From positions 57,461,865 through 57,525,864 of the forward strand of contig CM042090.1 of assembly GCA_023512835.1 (NCBI GenBank): 64,000 nucleotides of DNA, in the 5' to 3' direction. The position numbers and the translations under genes are program-made. Numbering within the stretch: the stretch's first letter is position 1; the number at the start of each line of letters is the position of its first letter. Shown here piece after piece: positions 45,682 through 56,839 of the stretch. The notes below the pieces were generated by a model. The model saw nothing but the letters and a program-made list of their open reading frames with translations. It did not search any database and had not been told where the DNA came from. Origin of the DNA: Taxillus chinensis (taxonomy: Eukaryota > Streptophyta > Magnoliopsida > Santalales > Loranthaceae).

Positions 45682-46037
45682 GGCAAGCCAAACGTTGTTA
45701 GGGTTAGGTGACATTAGGTGATCAAGTTCATTTGTGATCTGGAATTTTAATTTTCTATTTTTCTAGTGCGGTGTGGCGTTGTATTTCTTTGTTTTGTGTT
45801 GTTTTGATTTAGGGGTACACATCAAGTGTTTGTTTTAATTCCTCAATGTATGCGACATACTTGAGGAGAGTTATTGCCTTACAATCCTCACATATAATGG
45901 ACTTTGCTTTAGGATGTGAATATGTATATGTGAGTGCTCATGTTTCTGCTTTTTGGTTCAGGTTTATGTGTGGTATTTGGTTGTTTTTGTTTTTGTAGGT
46001 TAAAAAACCAAACACAGTTGCTAAATCAAACATTCCA
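45682..46037 (+). other. Leader of element H
   Basis: Non-coding, T-rich, up to the first ATG at 46,038. No gene seen. Confidence 0.6.
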
Positions 46038-46214
46038 ATGGATTGGATGTATAAAGTTGATCCCAAGCAAGCAATGGAGGATTTGTTGGAGTCGTATTGC
46101 CCAACATTTCATCCTCCCCAAGAAGACCGAGGGAGATTTTGGGATTGTCCATATGAAGTTTATTCTGACCCAAGTTATATGAAGTGTTCAGCATCTAAAA
46201 ATTGGGACTACAAC
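46038..46214 (+). pseudogene. H reading frame, N-terminal part (before the G insertion)
   Basis: ATG at 46,038 gives MDWMYKVDPKQAMEDLLESY and runs into the G LTR after NWDYN. It continues in frame beyond G at 54,643 (QGHLATNSTYQQPQNNVNN). It is not recognised as a known gag. It would be the start of the single protein of H. Confidence 0.5.
46210..46214. repeat. Target-site duplication ACAAC, left of element G
   Basis: ACAAC at 46,210-46,214 is repeated at 54,638-54,642, directly outside the G LTRs. Confidence 0.95.
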
Positions 46215-48115
46215 TGTAAGGACCCGTACCTTGAGTTAGTCAGTTTTACCTTCTGAGTGGAGTTTTTCTAGCTTTTGACCCAGTAAATGGACTCCAATGA
46301 ATTCACGTGCAAAAGGAAAGATGCTTAGAATGATGTCCTCTATCTACCACAGAAGTTTCAAGCCAAATGGACATGTATGTGAGGTGCACGTGATATGGGT
46401 CCAATTCACGTGCAAGTGTGGTTGTCTTCTAAATGATGCAAAGGAGGCTAGGGGTGAAGTTTGAGAGCATTTGGAGTGCATATGGAGTTGCACGTGAATT
46501 GGGGAATTCACGTGCAAATTGGCGTGCAGGCATATTTTTGCATGGTTCCCTTGGTTTTGACATTCTAAGGAACTTTCTCCAAAGGACCATGTTGAAATTC
46601 TGAGTATTTTGGCCCATATGGGTGCGGAAAGGTGCTAACTTGTGTGATCAAAACTACGTCATTTTGATCCTGGGTTTCACTTAATCAAAACTACGTCGTT
46701 TTGATAGTGGGAGGCCTATATAAGGATGAGGAGACTCCTTGTTCTAGGGTTAGGGGTTTTTCAGCCACTGTAGCTGTCGTGGAGAGAGAGAGAGCTAGAG
46801 AGAGGGAAAGGGGGAGAACTGCTGGTTGCTGCCGGAGCATCTTGCGTGGGGAGGACGGCATCTAACGCGGGAGCAAGGAGGATCTTCTTTAAGGTAGGGG
46901 TTCTGTTTTCTTATACTTGATCCGGGGTTAGGCCCTGTGGTGAATTACCCGTTGGATATTGTCCTTGTTATCATACTATTTATATGTAAATTCATATAGG
47001 TGTGATCTCCTATATGAATGTTGGCCTTCAATGGCGTGTTGTTTGGATATATGTATATATGCCTGCCAAGTGTTTGACATAATGCCTGGTGAGGCCGTGC
47101 ATGTTATGTGTTTGAGGTAATGCCTGTGTGAGGTTGTATGTTATGTGTTTGAGGTAATGCCTGTGAGGCTGTGCATGTTATGTGTTTGAGGTAATGCCTG
47201 TGAGGCTGTGCATGTTATGTGTTTGAGGTAATGCCTGTGAGGCTGTGCATGTTATGTGTTTGAGGTAATGCCTATGAGGCCACTCACGTCCAGTGTGTTA
47301 GATTATGTTTGTGTGGCTGGGTTTATGAGCTTGTGGATATATGCATGCTAAGTGTTCGATGTTATTCCTCTGTGACTAAGCATACTAAGTGTTTGACGTT
47401 ATGCCTGTATGGCCATGTGTGCTGTGTGTTTGCTTGTACACCCGATGGCTGTGGAAGCCCGGGACTGTTTTGTGGAACCCGGTGGCCGTGGAAGCCCGGG
47501 ACTGTTTTGTGGAACCCGGTGGCCTTGGAAGCCTGGGACTGTTTTGTGGAACACGGTGGCCGTGGAAGCCCGGGATCGTTCTTGAAACCCGGTGGTGGAA
47601 GCCCTGGAGTGTTTATGTACCAGCCCATGTATGATTGTGTTTCTTGTTATAGCCTGAACTATATTTGGTGGAATAATTGTATCACGACACAAAGCACTTG
47701 TACACAAGGCATGTAGATATTAGGTGCATGGGATGGGTTGGGGAGACATGATCCCTACTGAGCCGTGGTTGCTCACCCCTCCTACCATGTTGTTTTCTTT
47801 ACGAACCCTACTAGGCATTAGGTGGGACCCCAAGGTGGAAGACCATCTTCATTATATTGTTCTCTTCTGAAATGTAATTTTATGATTTATATAACCCCAG
47901 GGAGGGAAATGTACTGAGGGATTGAATTGTAGTAAGGAACATGGTTGTTTTGTGAACCTTTAATATTTGGAATTAAATAAAGATGTGACTTGTTTGATTT
48001 ATTGAAATTGTTAGACTTGCTTGTGGCATCCAGTAATCCAACCCCGTTGCCCTCCGTGTGGGTGAACGGGGAGTCACGTACCGGTTTCCTCGGGTTGGAA
48101 ACCCGGGGCGTGACA
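46215..48115 (+). repeat. G 5' LTR (1,901 bp)
   Basis: TGTAAGGACCCGTACC...GGGGCGTGACA. Inverted repeat with 11-bp arms GCACGTGAATT at 46,490-46,515; ACGT palindromes at about 46,647-46,704; TATA box CTATATAAGG at about 46,716. It holds 37-bp repeats of two kinds (about 47,050-47,280 and 47,442-47,606). The intron-like acceptor has lost its AG here (TTTACGAACC). Confidence 0.9.
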
Positions 48116-49009
48116 ATATGGTATTAGAGCATGGTCTAGTTGGCCTAGGGTAGTGGGCGGACTTGGTTATCTTGAGTCCTTTGGGGGAGCCTGGAGGGAC
48201 GTGCCTGATCAACACGGTCCTCTTGGAGCCTCAAAGGTGTACTTGGGGTAGTCCAGTCTTGTGGTAGGATTTGCATGCATTGGCATTAGGGCACTAGTTG
48301 CATTGGTTGTTGTATGTGAAGGTGTGGATACCTGTGAAAATTTTAATTGTGATAAAAGAAAAATATGAATAATGTGATAAGGTGAGAACTGTGCAACTCT
48401 GATTTTATTTGAAGTACCTTGAGCATGACTACAAGGAAAGATCCCTGTTTAACTGAACTGTGTGCTTATGGAATGGATGCTTGTGCAATGTGGTTTAATG
48501 AGAACTGAAATGTGTGCAGTGTGTGTAATTGCATGGATAAAAGGTTTGAACATGATAAAGTTTCAATTGTGCAACTCTGAAATTTTGTGATGGTTCGAGC
48601 ATGAAAACATGGAAAAGAATTTGTGGTATTGAAACTGAGTACTTGCGAACGTGAAGATTGTGAAATGTGAACTGTTAATAAAATAAAATAATAATAATCA
48701 AGAAATAAATAAATACATTAAATTAAATATGTAATAATGTTGGTGTTCTGTGAAGGATTGAGCATGTGTTAAGCCGATGGAGTGTAAATCTGTTTGGCAT
48801 GGTGTGCAATAAACAGGGTTATGAGCAATGTGGTGGAGTGTAAATTTGTATAGTCTGTGAGATTTGTTTGGTACATTTGTAAATTTGTGTGGTAATAATG
48901 CGTGCTATAGCTTAAGCTGCTTAGTCGGTAGTGGTCTTGCGATTGTTGGGATCATTTAGTGTTAATCTGGAGCACTATCTTTTCGCTTAACCAATGTTTC
49001 TGGAAACTA
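48116..49009 (+). other. Leader of element G with PBS
   Basis: PBS at 48,119-48,130, TGGTATTAGAGC, one change from the standard. The first 190 bp match the leaders of A and E; from about 48,310 on the sequence is AT-rich and differs. No gene. Confidence 0.7.
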
Positions 49010-49300
49010 TAAGCCGTGCGACTATTGAGGTAACAGAGGAGGCCGCGACCCAGGTTGGGCAAGTGAGAGAGAGCTGCAGGCTGAAGGTGATAGACTAATC
49101 ACGGCAGAGGTTGGCGTCTTGAGCTCGATTATTCCAGAGGTGAGGGATGCGATTCGACAACTGATCAGGAGCGAGGTACGCCGAGAGCTGTCAGCCCTCA
49201 ACACCCCCGTTTGAGTCCTGTTTCTCAAAAGATTGCGCTTGTTGTGGACAACCGGGCACCGGAACAGAGAGTGTGCCAAGGAGCAAGACAGTGTCGCCTC
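49010..49300 (+). pseudogene. G gag remnant: N-terminal helix and zinc knuckle
   Basis: From about 49,060 the frame gives EVRDAIRQLIRSEVRRELSA, which matches in style the Arg/Glu-rich N-terminal helix of A and Z gag. It stops at TGA (49,213). Directly after, at about 49,224-49,266, lies a CX2CX4HX4C knuckle split by a one-base loss (CACCGQPG then HRNRECAKEQ in the next frame). The capsid core between them is missing. The longer open frame at 49,211-49,600 does not read the knuckle correctly and is not taken as the gene. Confidence 0.6.
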
Positions 49301-50289
49301 TGTGGAAAAGTAGGACGTCTTCGTACAGTCTATTTTAGTAGGACCGGAAGTGATGCTAGGGGATTGGCTCAGCGAGCTAGGGGTAAAGCTCAACGCCGAG
49401 TCCCGATTTGGAGGCAGGAGGACTACCTAGTGAGGCCAGTGGAAAAGCAAGACAGAACTTCATTGGTGGTATCGTGCCCCTTTGGTGGGTTGTCGGTTGA
49501 GTCTCGTACTAGTTATGTGAGGCAGGGTGGACTTTATCATGTCCCGTTTGAGTTTGCATTTCGAATGGATGTGGTTGGTGACCTGTTAGGGAATAAATAA
49601 GTAAAAAGAGTAAATATAGATTTATAACGCTAGAAGAATAATAAGTAACTAATGAGTATCTGGGTGTTGATTTTATAAGTGAGTGATATTCGATTTTGGC
49701 ACATGTGGATAATCAAAGTAACCAAATCTTGTAGGCAACCCTTTTTCTAGTGGGAGGGAATTAGACTGGCTAGCTAGTAGAGCTTGAGGTGTGAGGTGAT
49801 GGCTTGTGGGTTATTGTGTGACACCTCCTTGGCAACCTTGATTAATAGAAATATGTTCTTCAATGGATAGAGGTGTGTGTTGGAGTACCGCTTAAAAGGG
49901 ATATTCCTATGGTTACCTTTCTTTTCCAAGCGTTGTGGTTGAGGGGAAAACGCAGCTAGTATAGCCTGCTCTTAGAGTCTTTGAAGCGTTATCTTGTTGG
50001 CTAGAGTGGTCGTTGCAAGTTCCGGTTAATAACTATATGGGTGTTCCGGGTTCTCGGATGGTCAAGCAAGGGCCATGTGTCATGTTTGTCGAGTGTGAAA
50101 GACCATGAGTGATGTTCTTAGAACATGTTGTGAAATGGGGATGCACACGTGTAAAATGTGAAGTGTTCTGGAGCTCAACCGTCGGCTATGAGTGGGTTTT
50201 GAGGGTTATGCCCGGTGCATCAACTTGGTAAAAAGAGGTAAGCAAGTGAGATTTGGCAGGCCTTGTTCGGGCTATCTTTCTCTAGGGAC
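49301..50289 (+). other. G internal region with no recognisable coding sequence
   Basis: No protease, RT or integrase motif was seen in any frame. It is presumably eroded or replaced pol sequence. Confidence 0.5.
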
Positions 50290-50356
50290 TAAGGGTGTGC
50301 TTTTGCGTGGTAGGGCCATTCCTTCGGTTCGTATCTTGTGGGAGTAGGCTTAGAGG
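50290..50356 (+). pseudogene. G chromodomain, first fragment
   Basis: Frame reads [16 protein letters not shown] then a stop. It corresponds to [17 protein letters not shown] in A and E. Confidence 0.7.
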
Positions 50357-52379
50357 AGGAGAGAAGGTGTAAGGCTGGTACGTTCTACTCGTCGGTGTCT
50401 TGTGTTCCGTTGCTTGTGTTGCAAATGTGCTGGAAATTTGGTATTGTGTTGTTGTATGTATTGCATTCGTGGTAAAGGTATACAACAGAGTTACTACATG
50501 TGGGTGTTGTGACATGTGCGTAGAGAAGGATGAGGTGTAGTGTATTAGAATATTAAATGTGGTGTGAGGATGAAGGAGAGTGTTCTAGGTGATGTTGTGT
50601 ATGTTATACCTTGTCTAGTGCGATGGCCGGCTAAGCTAAATATTAAAGTGTTGTTGTCTTGGAAAAAGGTTGTTTGATGCCCAGAGTTGAGTCAGTTATG
50701 ACATTTTTGCTTGGACGGGGTGTTAGTGCTACTCCTTGAGGAGAGATTTATGTCGGACAGATGTCACAAAGGTGTATCTTTTAGAGCAGTGGTGGTAGAC
50801 GGATGACCTCCATCTGTACTCCTTGGAAACCCTTCATGTGCAGTATAACAGGGTAAGTGAGATGGTTCATGCCATCAAGGTGTTGGGGTGTTTGGGAGTA
50901 ACGTGGGAGTAATGTGGAATTGTAGTGACCACATTAAACTGAGGTTAAAGCCTGAGTATTTCTTGGTCCATTTGAGTGTTTCATTGGTGTGTAGGAATAG
51001 AACGTGATGGTTGGTATGGCGGAGATGGTGGGAGATTCCCTTGTGACCTGTGAGTGGTGACACAGAGGATTCCGTTGTTGTCATGTTGCAGGTAGGAGAG
51101 TTTTTCATGGTGGAGAGAACTATGTTGTTGGTACCTACCCATCGTCAAAGGATTCCTATCGCATGGAATGTCTGCTGACTGAGTAAGGCGTTATCACTTG
51201 GGTTATAACAGAAGCCTCAGTTTGTGAAGGCTGTGTGGGACCTTGGTGGATCCCTATCTGACCGTAGTCAGAGAGGTGTTATTTGTGTGGCGTTCTGGTT
51301 CATGGGATTCTTTGGTAGATTCTCACCGTTGGTGACTGGTGTTAGCCCGATCGTAGTTTTTAGTCTTGCCGTGGTTGTGTCTGGTACTGAATTTGTCATC
51401 CCTGGGCTCCATTGGGCATCATGTTGGTGTAACCGAATGGAAACTTCATCCTAGTATAGTTGTGTCCTGGATTGTCACTGGTGGCAAGCCATCATTGGTG
51501 CTGGTTGGGTTTTAATGTGGCTTGCTAGCAGATGTATTCTTCGGATCCCTAAGCCTGTTCTACGTTCGCGTGAGGGGATTCACTTGTGATGCTGTGCTTC
51601 TTTGTGGTGATATCAAATGTGGCACTTGTGATTGTGGTTTACATCATGCTCTTATCCCGTTTGTTTGTCTTTCATTGTGGCCTCCTGGTGCTTCTTGTAA
51701 AGGGTGAGGTCTACATCCTGGGGTGTCGCGGGTTATTGTTGGGGTACCGTTAATTGGGGAGTGTTGGTTCTATTGTGACGCGCGTAGGCTAATGGTGTTG
51801 GCCTTGTTCGGTTGTTGGGGTCTTAGCGAATTTGTGGGAGGTTTCTCGACCTCACTGTTGTCCGACTTGCTCACATGAGTTGTTGTCGCGCGCTACTTAA
51901 CTACGCTCTAGTTCTTGATATGCTCTTGCGTGTTACGCTAGTGTTGGCTAAATGGAGGTACTCCTTTGGAGCGTACTAACAATGTTAGTATTTGTTAATG
52001 CATTCTGTATTGCTTTGATCTCATTGTGGTGTTTGCAATTGGGTTTCTCTTTTCGAGGACGAAAAGTCCAAAGGTGGGAAGGTTGTGAGGGAACTTCCAA
52101 CGGATGTGTTTGTATGGTGTTGGCGGATGGGCAGTGGAACATTAAATGTGCAGTAGTGTTTGTGCTGTGAGTTGATCTGTGACCGAGGTGATTTGTTAAA
52201 CGTGTTGGGGATGGGAGTATATGTCTCACACCGTCGTGCCATGTAATTACTTCGACACGTGTTATGTGTGTTTTTGTGTGATATCTTCAGTCGCAGGTAT
52301 GTGGATGGTTGTGGGCAAGGTGCATCAGCTTGTGCGTTATGGAAGGTGTGTTGTCTTTTCGAGGACGGCATGTCCTGCG
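50357..52379 (+). other. 2-kb unidentified segment splitting the G chromodomain
   Basis: Lies between the two halves of the chromodomain and is bordered by AGGAGA on both sides (ending at about 50,360 and 52,387). At 52,048-52,085 it holds CTTTTCGAGGACGAAAAGTC plus a purine stretch AAAGGTGGGAAGG, like the PPT region of this family, followed by TGTGAGGGAAC. No coding domain is recognised. Confidence 0.5.
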
Positions 52380-52451
52380 AAGGAGACATGGGATCGTAAG
52401 TCCGTGATGCGTGAGCAGCACCCGGAATTGTTCAATGACGAACAATCTTAA
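52380..52451 (+). pseudogene. G chromodomain, C-terminal fragment
   Basis: Reads [20 protein letters not shown] and then QS-stop, matching the end of the A and E polyproteins. It is followed by the usual 3' UTR and the PPT TTAAGGGGGAGAGGA (to 52,770). Confidence 0.8.
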
Positions 52452-52770
52452 GCGTGGGAGGTGGATGTTGGCCAAGGGATAGTGATGTGTTTTCTTGTGA
52501 TGTGTTTTCTTGTATTAGTTGGTGTATTTGTGTTGTCTTTTAAAGACATGTGTTCTTATTTGAGATGTGTATTCGTGACATGCGGACATGTGTTATATGC
52601 ATTATTGTGGTTATGGATTATGATGGTACTTTATTATGTGCTGTTGTGCTGTGTGTGGTGTATGACCCATTTGGGTGTTGTGGCTCGCCGTGTGGCAAAT
52701 GGGTAGCTTGTGTTTGTTTTCCTCGTATGTCATTTCTTTTCGAGAACGAAAAGTCTTAAGGGGGAGAGGA
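52452..52770 (+). other. 3' UTR and polypurine tract of element G
   Basis: Non-coding; same text as the E and A 3' UTRs, ending TTAAGGGGGAGAGGA against the LTR at 52,771. Confidence 0.8.
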
Positions 52771-54637
52771 TGTAAGGACCCGTACCTTGAGTTAGTCAGT
52801 TTTACCTTCTGAGTGGAGTTTTTCTAGCTTTTGACCCAGTAAATGGACTCCAATGAATTCACGTGCAAAAGGAAAGATGCTTAGAATGATGTCCTCTATC
52901 TACCACAGAAGTTTCAGGCCAAATGGACATGTATGTGAGGTGCACGTGATATGGGTCCAACTCACGTGCAAGTGTGGTTGTCTTCTAAATGATGCAAGGA
53001 GGCTAGGGGTGAAGTTTGAGAGCATTTGGAGTGCATATGGAGTTGCACGTGAATTGGGGAATTCACGTGCAAATTGGCGTGCGAGCATATTTTTGCATGG
53101 TTCCCTTGGTTTTGACATTCTAAGGAACTTTCTCCAAAGGACCATGTTGAAATTCCGAGTATTTTGGCCCATATGGGTGCGGAAAGGTGCTAACTTGTGT
53201 GATCAAAACTACGTCATTTTGATCCTGGGTTTCACTTAATCAAAACTACGTCGTTTTGATAGTGGGAGGCCTATATAAGGATGAGGGAGACTCCTTGTTC
53301 TAGGGTTAGGGGTTTTTCACCCACTTGCGGCCGTCGTGGAGAGAGAGAGCTAGAGAGAGGGGAAAGGGGGAGAACTGCTGGTTGGTGCCGGAGCATCTTG
53401 CGTGGGGAGGACGGCATCTAACGCGGGAGCAAGGAGGATCTTCTTTAAGGTAGGGGTTCTGTTTTCTTATACCTGATCCGGGGTTAGGCCCTGTGGTGAA
53501 TTACCCGTTGGATATTGTCCTTGTTATCATACTATTTATATGTAAATTCATATAGGTGTGATCTCCTATATGAATGATGGCCTTCAATGGCGTGTTGTTT
53601 GGATATATGTATATATGCCTGCTCAAGTGTTTGACATAATGCCTGTGAGGCCGTGCATGTTATGTGTTTGAGGTAATGCCTGTGAGGCCGTGCATGTTAT
53701 GTGTTTGAGGTAATGCCTGTGAGGCTGTGCATGTTATGTGTTTGAGGTAATGCCTGTGAGGCCACGCACGTCCAGTGTGTTAGATTATGTCTGTGTGGCT
53801 GGGTTTATGAGCTTGTGGATATATGCATGCTAAGTGTTCGATGTTATTCCTGTGTGACTAAGCATACTAAGTGTTTGACGTTATGCCTGTATGGCCATGT
53901 GTGCTGCGTGTTTGCTTGTACACCCGGTGGCTGTGGAAGCCTGGGACTGTTTTGTGGAACCCGGTGGCTGTGGAAGCCCGGGACTGTTTTGTGGAACCCG
54001 GTGGCTGTGGAAGCCCGGGACTGTTTTGTGCAACCCGGTGGCTGTGGAAGCCCGGGACTGTTTTGTGGAACCCGGTGGCTGTGGAAGCCCGGGACTGTTT
54101 TGTGGAACCCGGTGGCTGTGGAAGCCCGGGACTGTTTATGTACCAGCCCATGTATGATTGTGTTTGCTGTTATAGCCTGTAACTATATTTGGTGGAATAA
54201 TTGTATCACGACACAACACTTGTACACAAGGCATGTAGATATTAGGTGCATGGGATGGGTTAGGGAGACATGATCCCTACTGAGCTGTGGTTGCTCACCC
54301 CTCCTACCATGTTGTTTTCTTTACAGGAACCTACAGGCATTAGGTGGGACCCCAAGGTGGAAGACCATCTTCATTATATTGTTCTCTTCTGAAATGTAAT
54401 TTTATGATTTATGTAACCCCAGGGAGGGAAATGTACTGAGGGATTGAATTGTAGTAAGGAACATGGTTGTTTTGTGAACCTTTAATATTTGGAATTAAAT
54501 AAAGATGTGACTTGTTTGATTTATTGAAATTGTTAGACTTGCTTGTGGCATCCAGTAATCCAACCCCGTTGCCCTCCGTGTGGGTGAACGGGGAGTCACG
54601 TACCGGTTTCCTCGGGTTGGAAATCCGGGGCGTGACA
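52771..54637 (+). repeat. G 3' LTR (1,867 bp)
   Basis: Same type as the 5' LTR, with more copies (about six) of the 37-bp CCCGGTGGCTGTGGAAGCCC unit at 53,925-54,133. Candidate intron 53,450-54,326: donor AAG|GTAGGGG, acceptor TTTCTTTACAG|GAAC. ACGT palindromes at about 53,205-53,262; TATA box at about 53,272. Confidence 0.9.
53925..54133 (+). repeat. 37-bp minisatellite in the G 3' LTR, about six copies
   Basis: Unit GAACCCGGTGGCTGTGGAAG followed by CCCGGGACTGTTTTGTG. Copy number differs from the 5' LTR (about four and a half copies at 47,442-47,606). Confidence 0.9.
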
Positions 54638-54642
54638 ACAAC

Positions 54643-55052
54643 CAAGGACATCTCGCCACTAATTCTACTTACCAGCAGCCGCAGAATAATGTTAATAACT
54701 TTTATGGAGATGCCTATGGAATTTGGCCAAGTCAAGAATAATTCAAGGCTGAATATTTTTCACAAGAAGCATCACCCCAGCACATGACTGAATTCTTCAA
54801 GAAGTGTGATGGGGACACATGGTCAAGGATGCACAATGATGATTTAATTTGTTCATCCTCACTCTTTGGAGGCAATGATTTACTGTAGAACATAGAGTGG
54901 CAGCATGATCCTCCATCACAAGATCTTCATGAAGAAATGAGGGAGTTCTTTTTGAACGTCAACACGGAAACTAAAAACAACTCCAAGATACAAAGGTTGA
55001 GGGGTTTGTACAACCTACTTCTCCAAATGTTTTATTACCAGAGACAAGAGAA
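54643..55052 (+). pseudogene. H reading frame, middle part, broken
   Basis: Continues the frame interrupted by G: NNVNNFYGDAYGIWPSQE then TAA, later frames FFKKCDGDTWSRMHNDDL and LHEEMREFFLNVNTETKN. Two stops and one frameshift (near 54,985) separate it from the next open stretch. No known domain recognised. Confidence 0.45.
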
Positions 55053-56219
55053 GTGAAGATCGAAAAGACTATTGAGGAATTAGAGGCTGAGATGGCAGAC
55101 CTAGCAGCACGAATGCAGACGGTGGTTGGGCAAGTATTAGACAATACACACACCATCAATGCCCGACAACCCATTAAACCTTTATGTAGCAGTAGTTACT
55201 ACGGAAAACAAGACCAATTTGTCTTCACTTTTGCATCAGAACAGCTGGCTCTCGCCAATGAAGCTACAAAAGAAGGTCGGGCAAGGATAGCAGACCTATA
55301 TCCCTACCACAATGAAGTTGTTGTTCCTAAATTTGAAGAAAAAGAAGAGGAGGAAGGAGCACTAATTCCAATAACCAGACTACATAAGAATGACAACATA
55401 GGATTCGATCGGGATGGTTTACCTGCTTCAAGATGTTCATTCTCAGCTTCTTCATCAAAAATATGGGACTTTGTCGATGATGATGATTCTTCTTATACTG
55501 ATCCCATTCTAGATCACCACAATGATGCTGCTAATATTACAAAACCTGAAGTGGTACAAAGGACAATGTCTGACCATGACGAGGTGGCTCTCCTATCTCA
55601 ACTATTTTACCCATCTACTGTATCTACTTGTTTTCTCCCAAAAGCTGAAGAACATATAAGCAATTTGATGCCCCAAACTGAACAACCTGCTTTACAATGG
55701 TCTCTTCCAACTGAAGAAGAGGAGGATGGCTTGACCATTTCTAGATTGTTTGAAAAAGAAGAAGAACCACAAACAGTGGAGAACCTGGATATGCAACCCC
55801 AGAATTTGGGTGATGATTAGTTTATTTTGATATCTGGAGACCCATTAATCAAAGTTGTTCAGTATGAAGAAGATTTGTATGCGTCAAGCTTTACAAAGTT
55901 TGCTCGGGGATTAACTTATCCTATGTTTAAAGAGGAATTGTTAGATGAGGAAGGTACACGCATGAGCGTATTGACTATTCCAATTGTGGAGTATATCAAA
56001 TTTTTGTTGCCTACCCAACATGAGAGGAAAGAGAACCACAAGTTTGTGGGGGTGCTCTTCATTTTGTACGTTCTCCTAGAGTTCAAGTTGTTGCCACAAC
56101 AATTCTTTCATCTGATTGTCATGGAATATGAAACTGCTCAAGTGTATACGGCAAAGATGAAGGCTTACCATGCATTGGTTAAACATACTAAGAACAGTCT
56201 AGCTATAGACTTAAAATAA
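55053..56219 (+). pseudogene. H reading frame, C-terminal part: unknown acidic protein, single in-frame TAG
   Basis: Open from before 55,053 to 56,219 with only one stop, a TAG at 55,818-55,820; both sides are in the same frame. The first part has a heptad-like helix (KTIEELEAEMADLAARMQTV), then KPLCSSSYYGKQDQ and long acidic stretches (KFEEKEEEEGALI; DDDDSSYTD; LPTEEEEDGLT). The second part is more hydrophobic (FVGVLFILYVLLEFKLLPQQ) and Lys-rich at the end. No ATG is needed at 55,053, because the frame continues upstream. I do not recognise the family; it is in the place of gag-pol in an Athila-type element. It is followed by GCGCTTGTTGGGAGGCAACC, a block often seen behind the coding region of Athila-lineage elements. 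Confidence 0.5.
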
Positions 56220-56839
56220 AGCGCTTGTTGGGAGGCAACCCAATTTCTTTTTATGTTTTTTAATTTTTTATTATGTTTTTATGTTTTACAATTATTATGA
56301 TTTTGCTGCTGCCCCTAACCACTGATGCAGGGGATGTTTTTAAGACTACACAAACCATCTTTCAGGATTTTGAATGAAACATAAGGAGGGAATCTGAGAC
56401 ATCCAACTGACATGTTTTATTCATTGAAGAGGGTCCCACACACAGGAAAAGTTTCAAGTAAATTGGAACCCATTTGATCCCTCAAAAACATGCCCGTGAT
56501 ATCAGTGCATGTGCCGTGCAGACATATTCTGGCATAGCAGTGCATTATATAGCTTTACGGAAACTTTGGACCAAATGGCCCTGCCCGTCCCGAAAGGACA
56601 AGAAACACACGTGCCCGTGACAATGGGATGTTACGGGCACGTGTGTTTCTTGTCCTTTCGGGCTTAAATTTCTTGGGAAGATAGATGTCCACATTTTGAG
56701 CATAATTTATTTTGCACGCGACATCATCCGAGCTCTGTTGCAGCTTAAGGATACCTGGGCGCTTACAGGGGAAACATCTGCTGAATTTGTAGCGCGCCTT
56801 AAGCGTATGGTGGCCCATGTTATCTTCTTTTACAGCTTA
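56220..56839 (+). other. H 3' non-coding region with a long hairpin
   Basis: No gene. It includes pieces like the LTR U3 module (GGAAACTTTGGACCAAATGG at about 56,560) and the perfect 30-bp inverted repeat at 56,589-56,662. It may contain an old LTR remnant. Confidence 0.5.
56589..56662. repeat. Perfect 30-bp inverted repeat with 14-nt loop
   Basis: Arms 56,589-56,618 (starting CCCGAAAGGACAAGAAACAC, ending CGTGCCCGT) and 56,633-56,662 pair without a mismatch. The loop is 56,619-56,632. Each arm contains a CACGTG. Confidence 0.95.

Larger units (their letters stand above)
46215..54637 (+). mobile_element. Element G: decayed chromovirus with G-type LTRs
   Basis: Plus strand, 8,423 bp: LTR 46,215-48,115, PBS TGGTATTAGAGC, internal region, PPT, LTR 52,771-54,637, TSD ACAAC. 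The internal 4.65 kb keeps only a gag N-terminus, a zinc knuckle and two pieces of chromodomain; protease, RT, RNase H and the integrase core were not found. The LTRs are similar to each other, so it moved as a defective copy using another element's enzymes, or decayed by internal deletion. Confidence 0.85.

Noticed and set aside
49211..49600. 129-codon open frame in element G
   Set aside because: The gag zinc knuckle in this stretch is read correctly only by changing frame, so the open frame is accidental.
53871..54273. Open frames of 90-150 codons on both strands across the G LTR
   Set aside because: They translate the 37-bp repeat (VAVEARDCFVEPGG) and run across LTR sequence; both strands are open at once.
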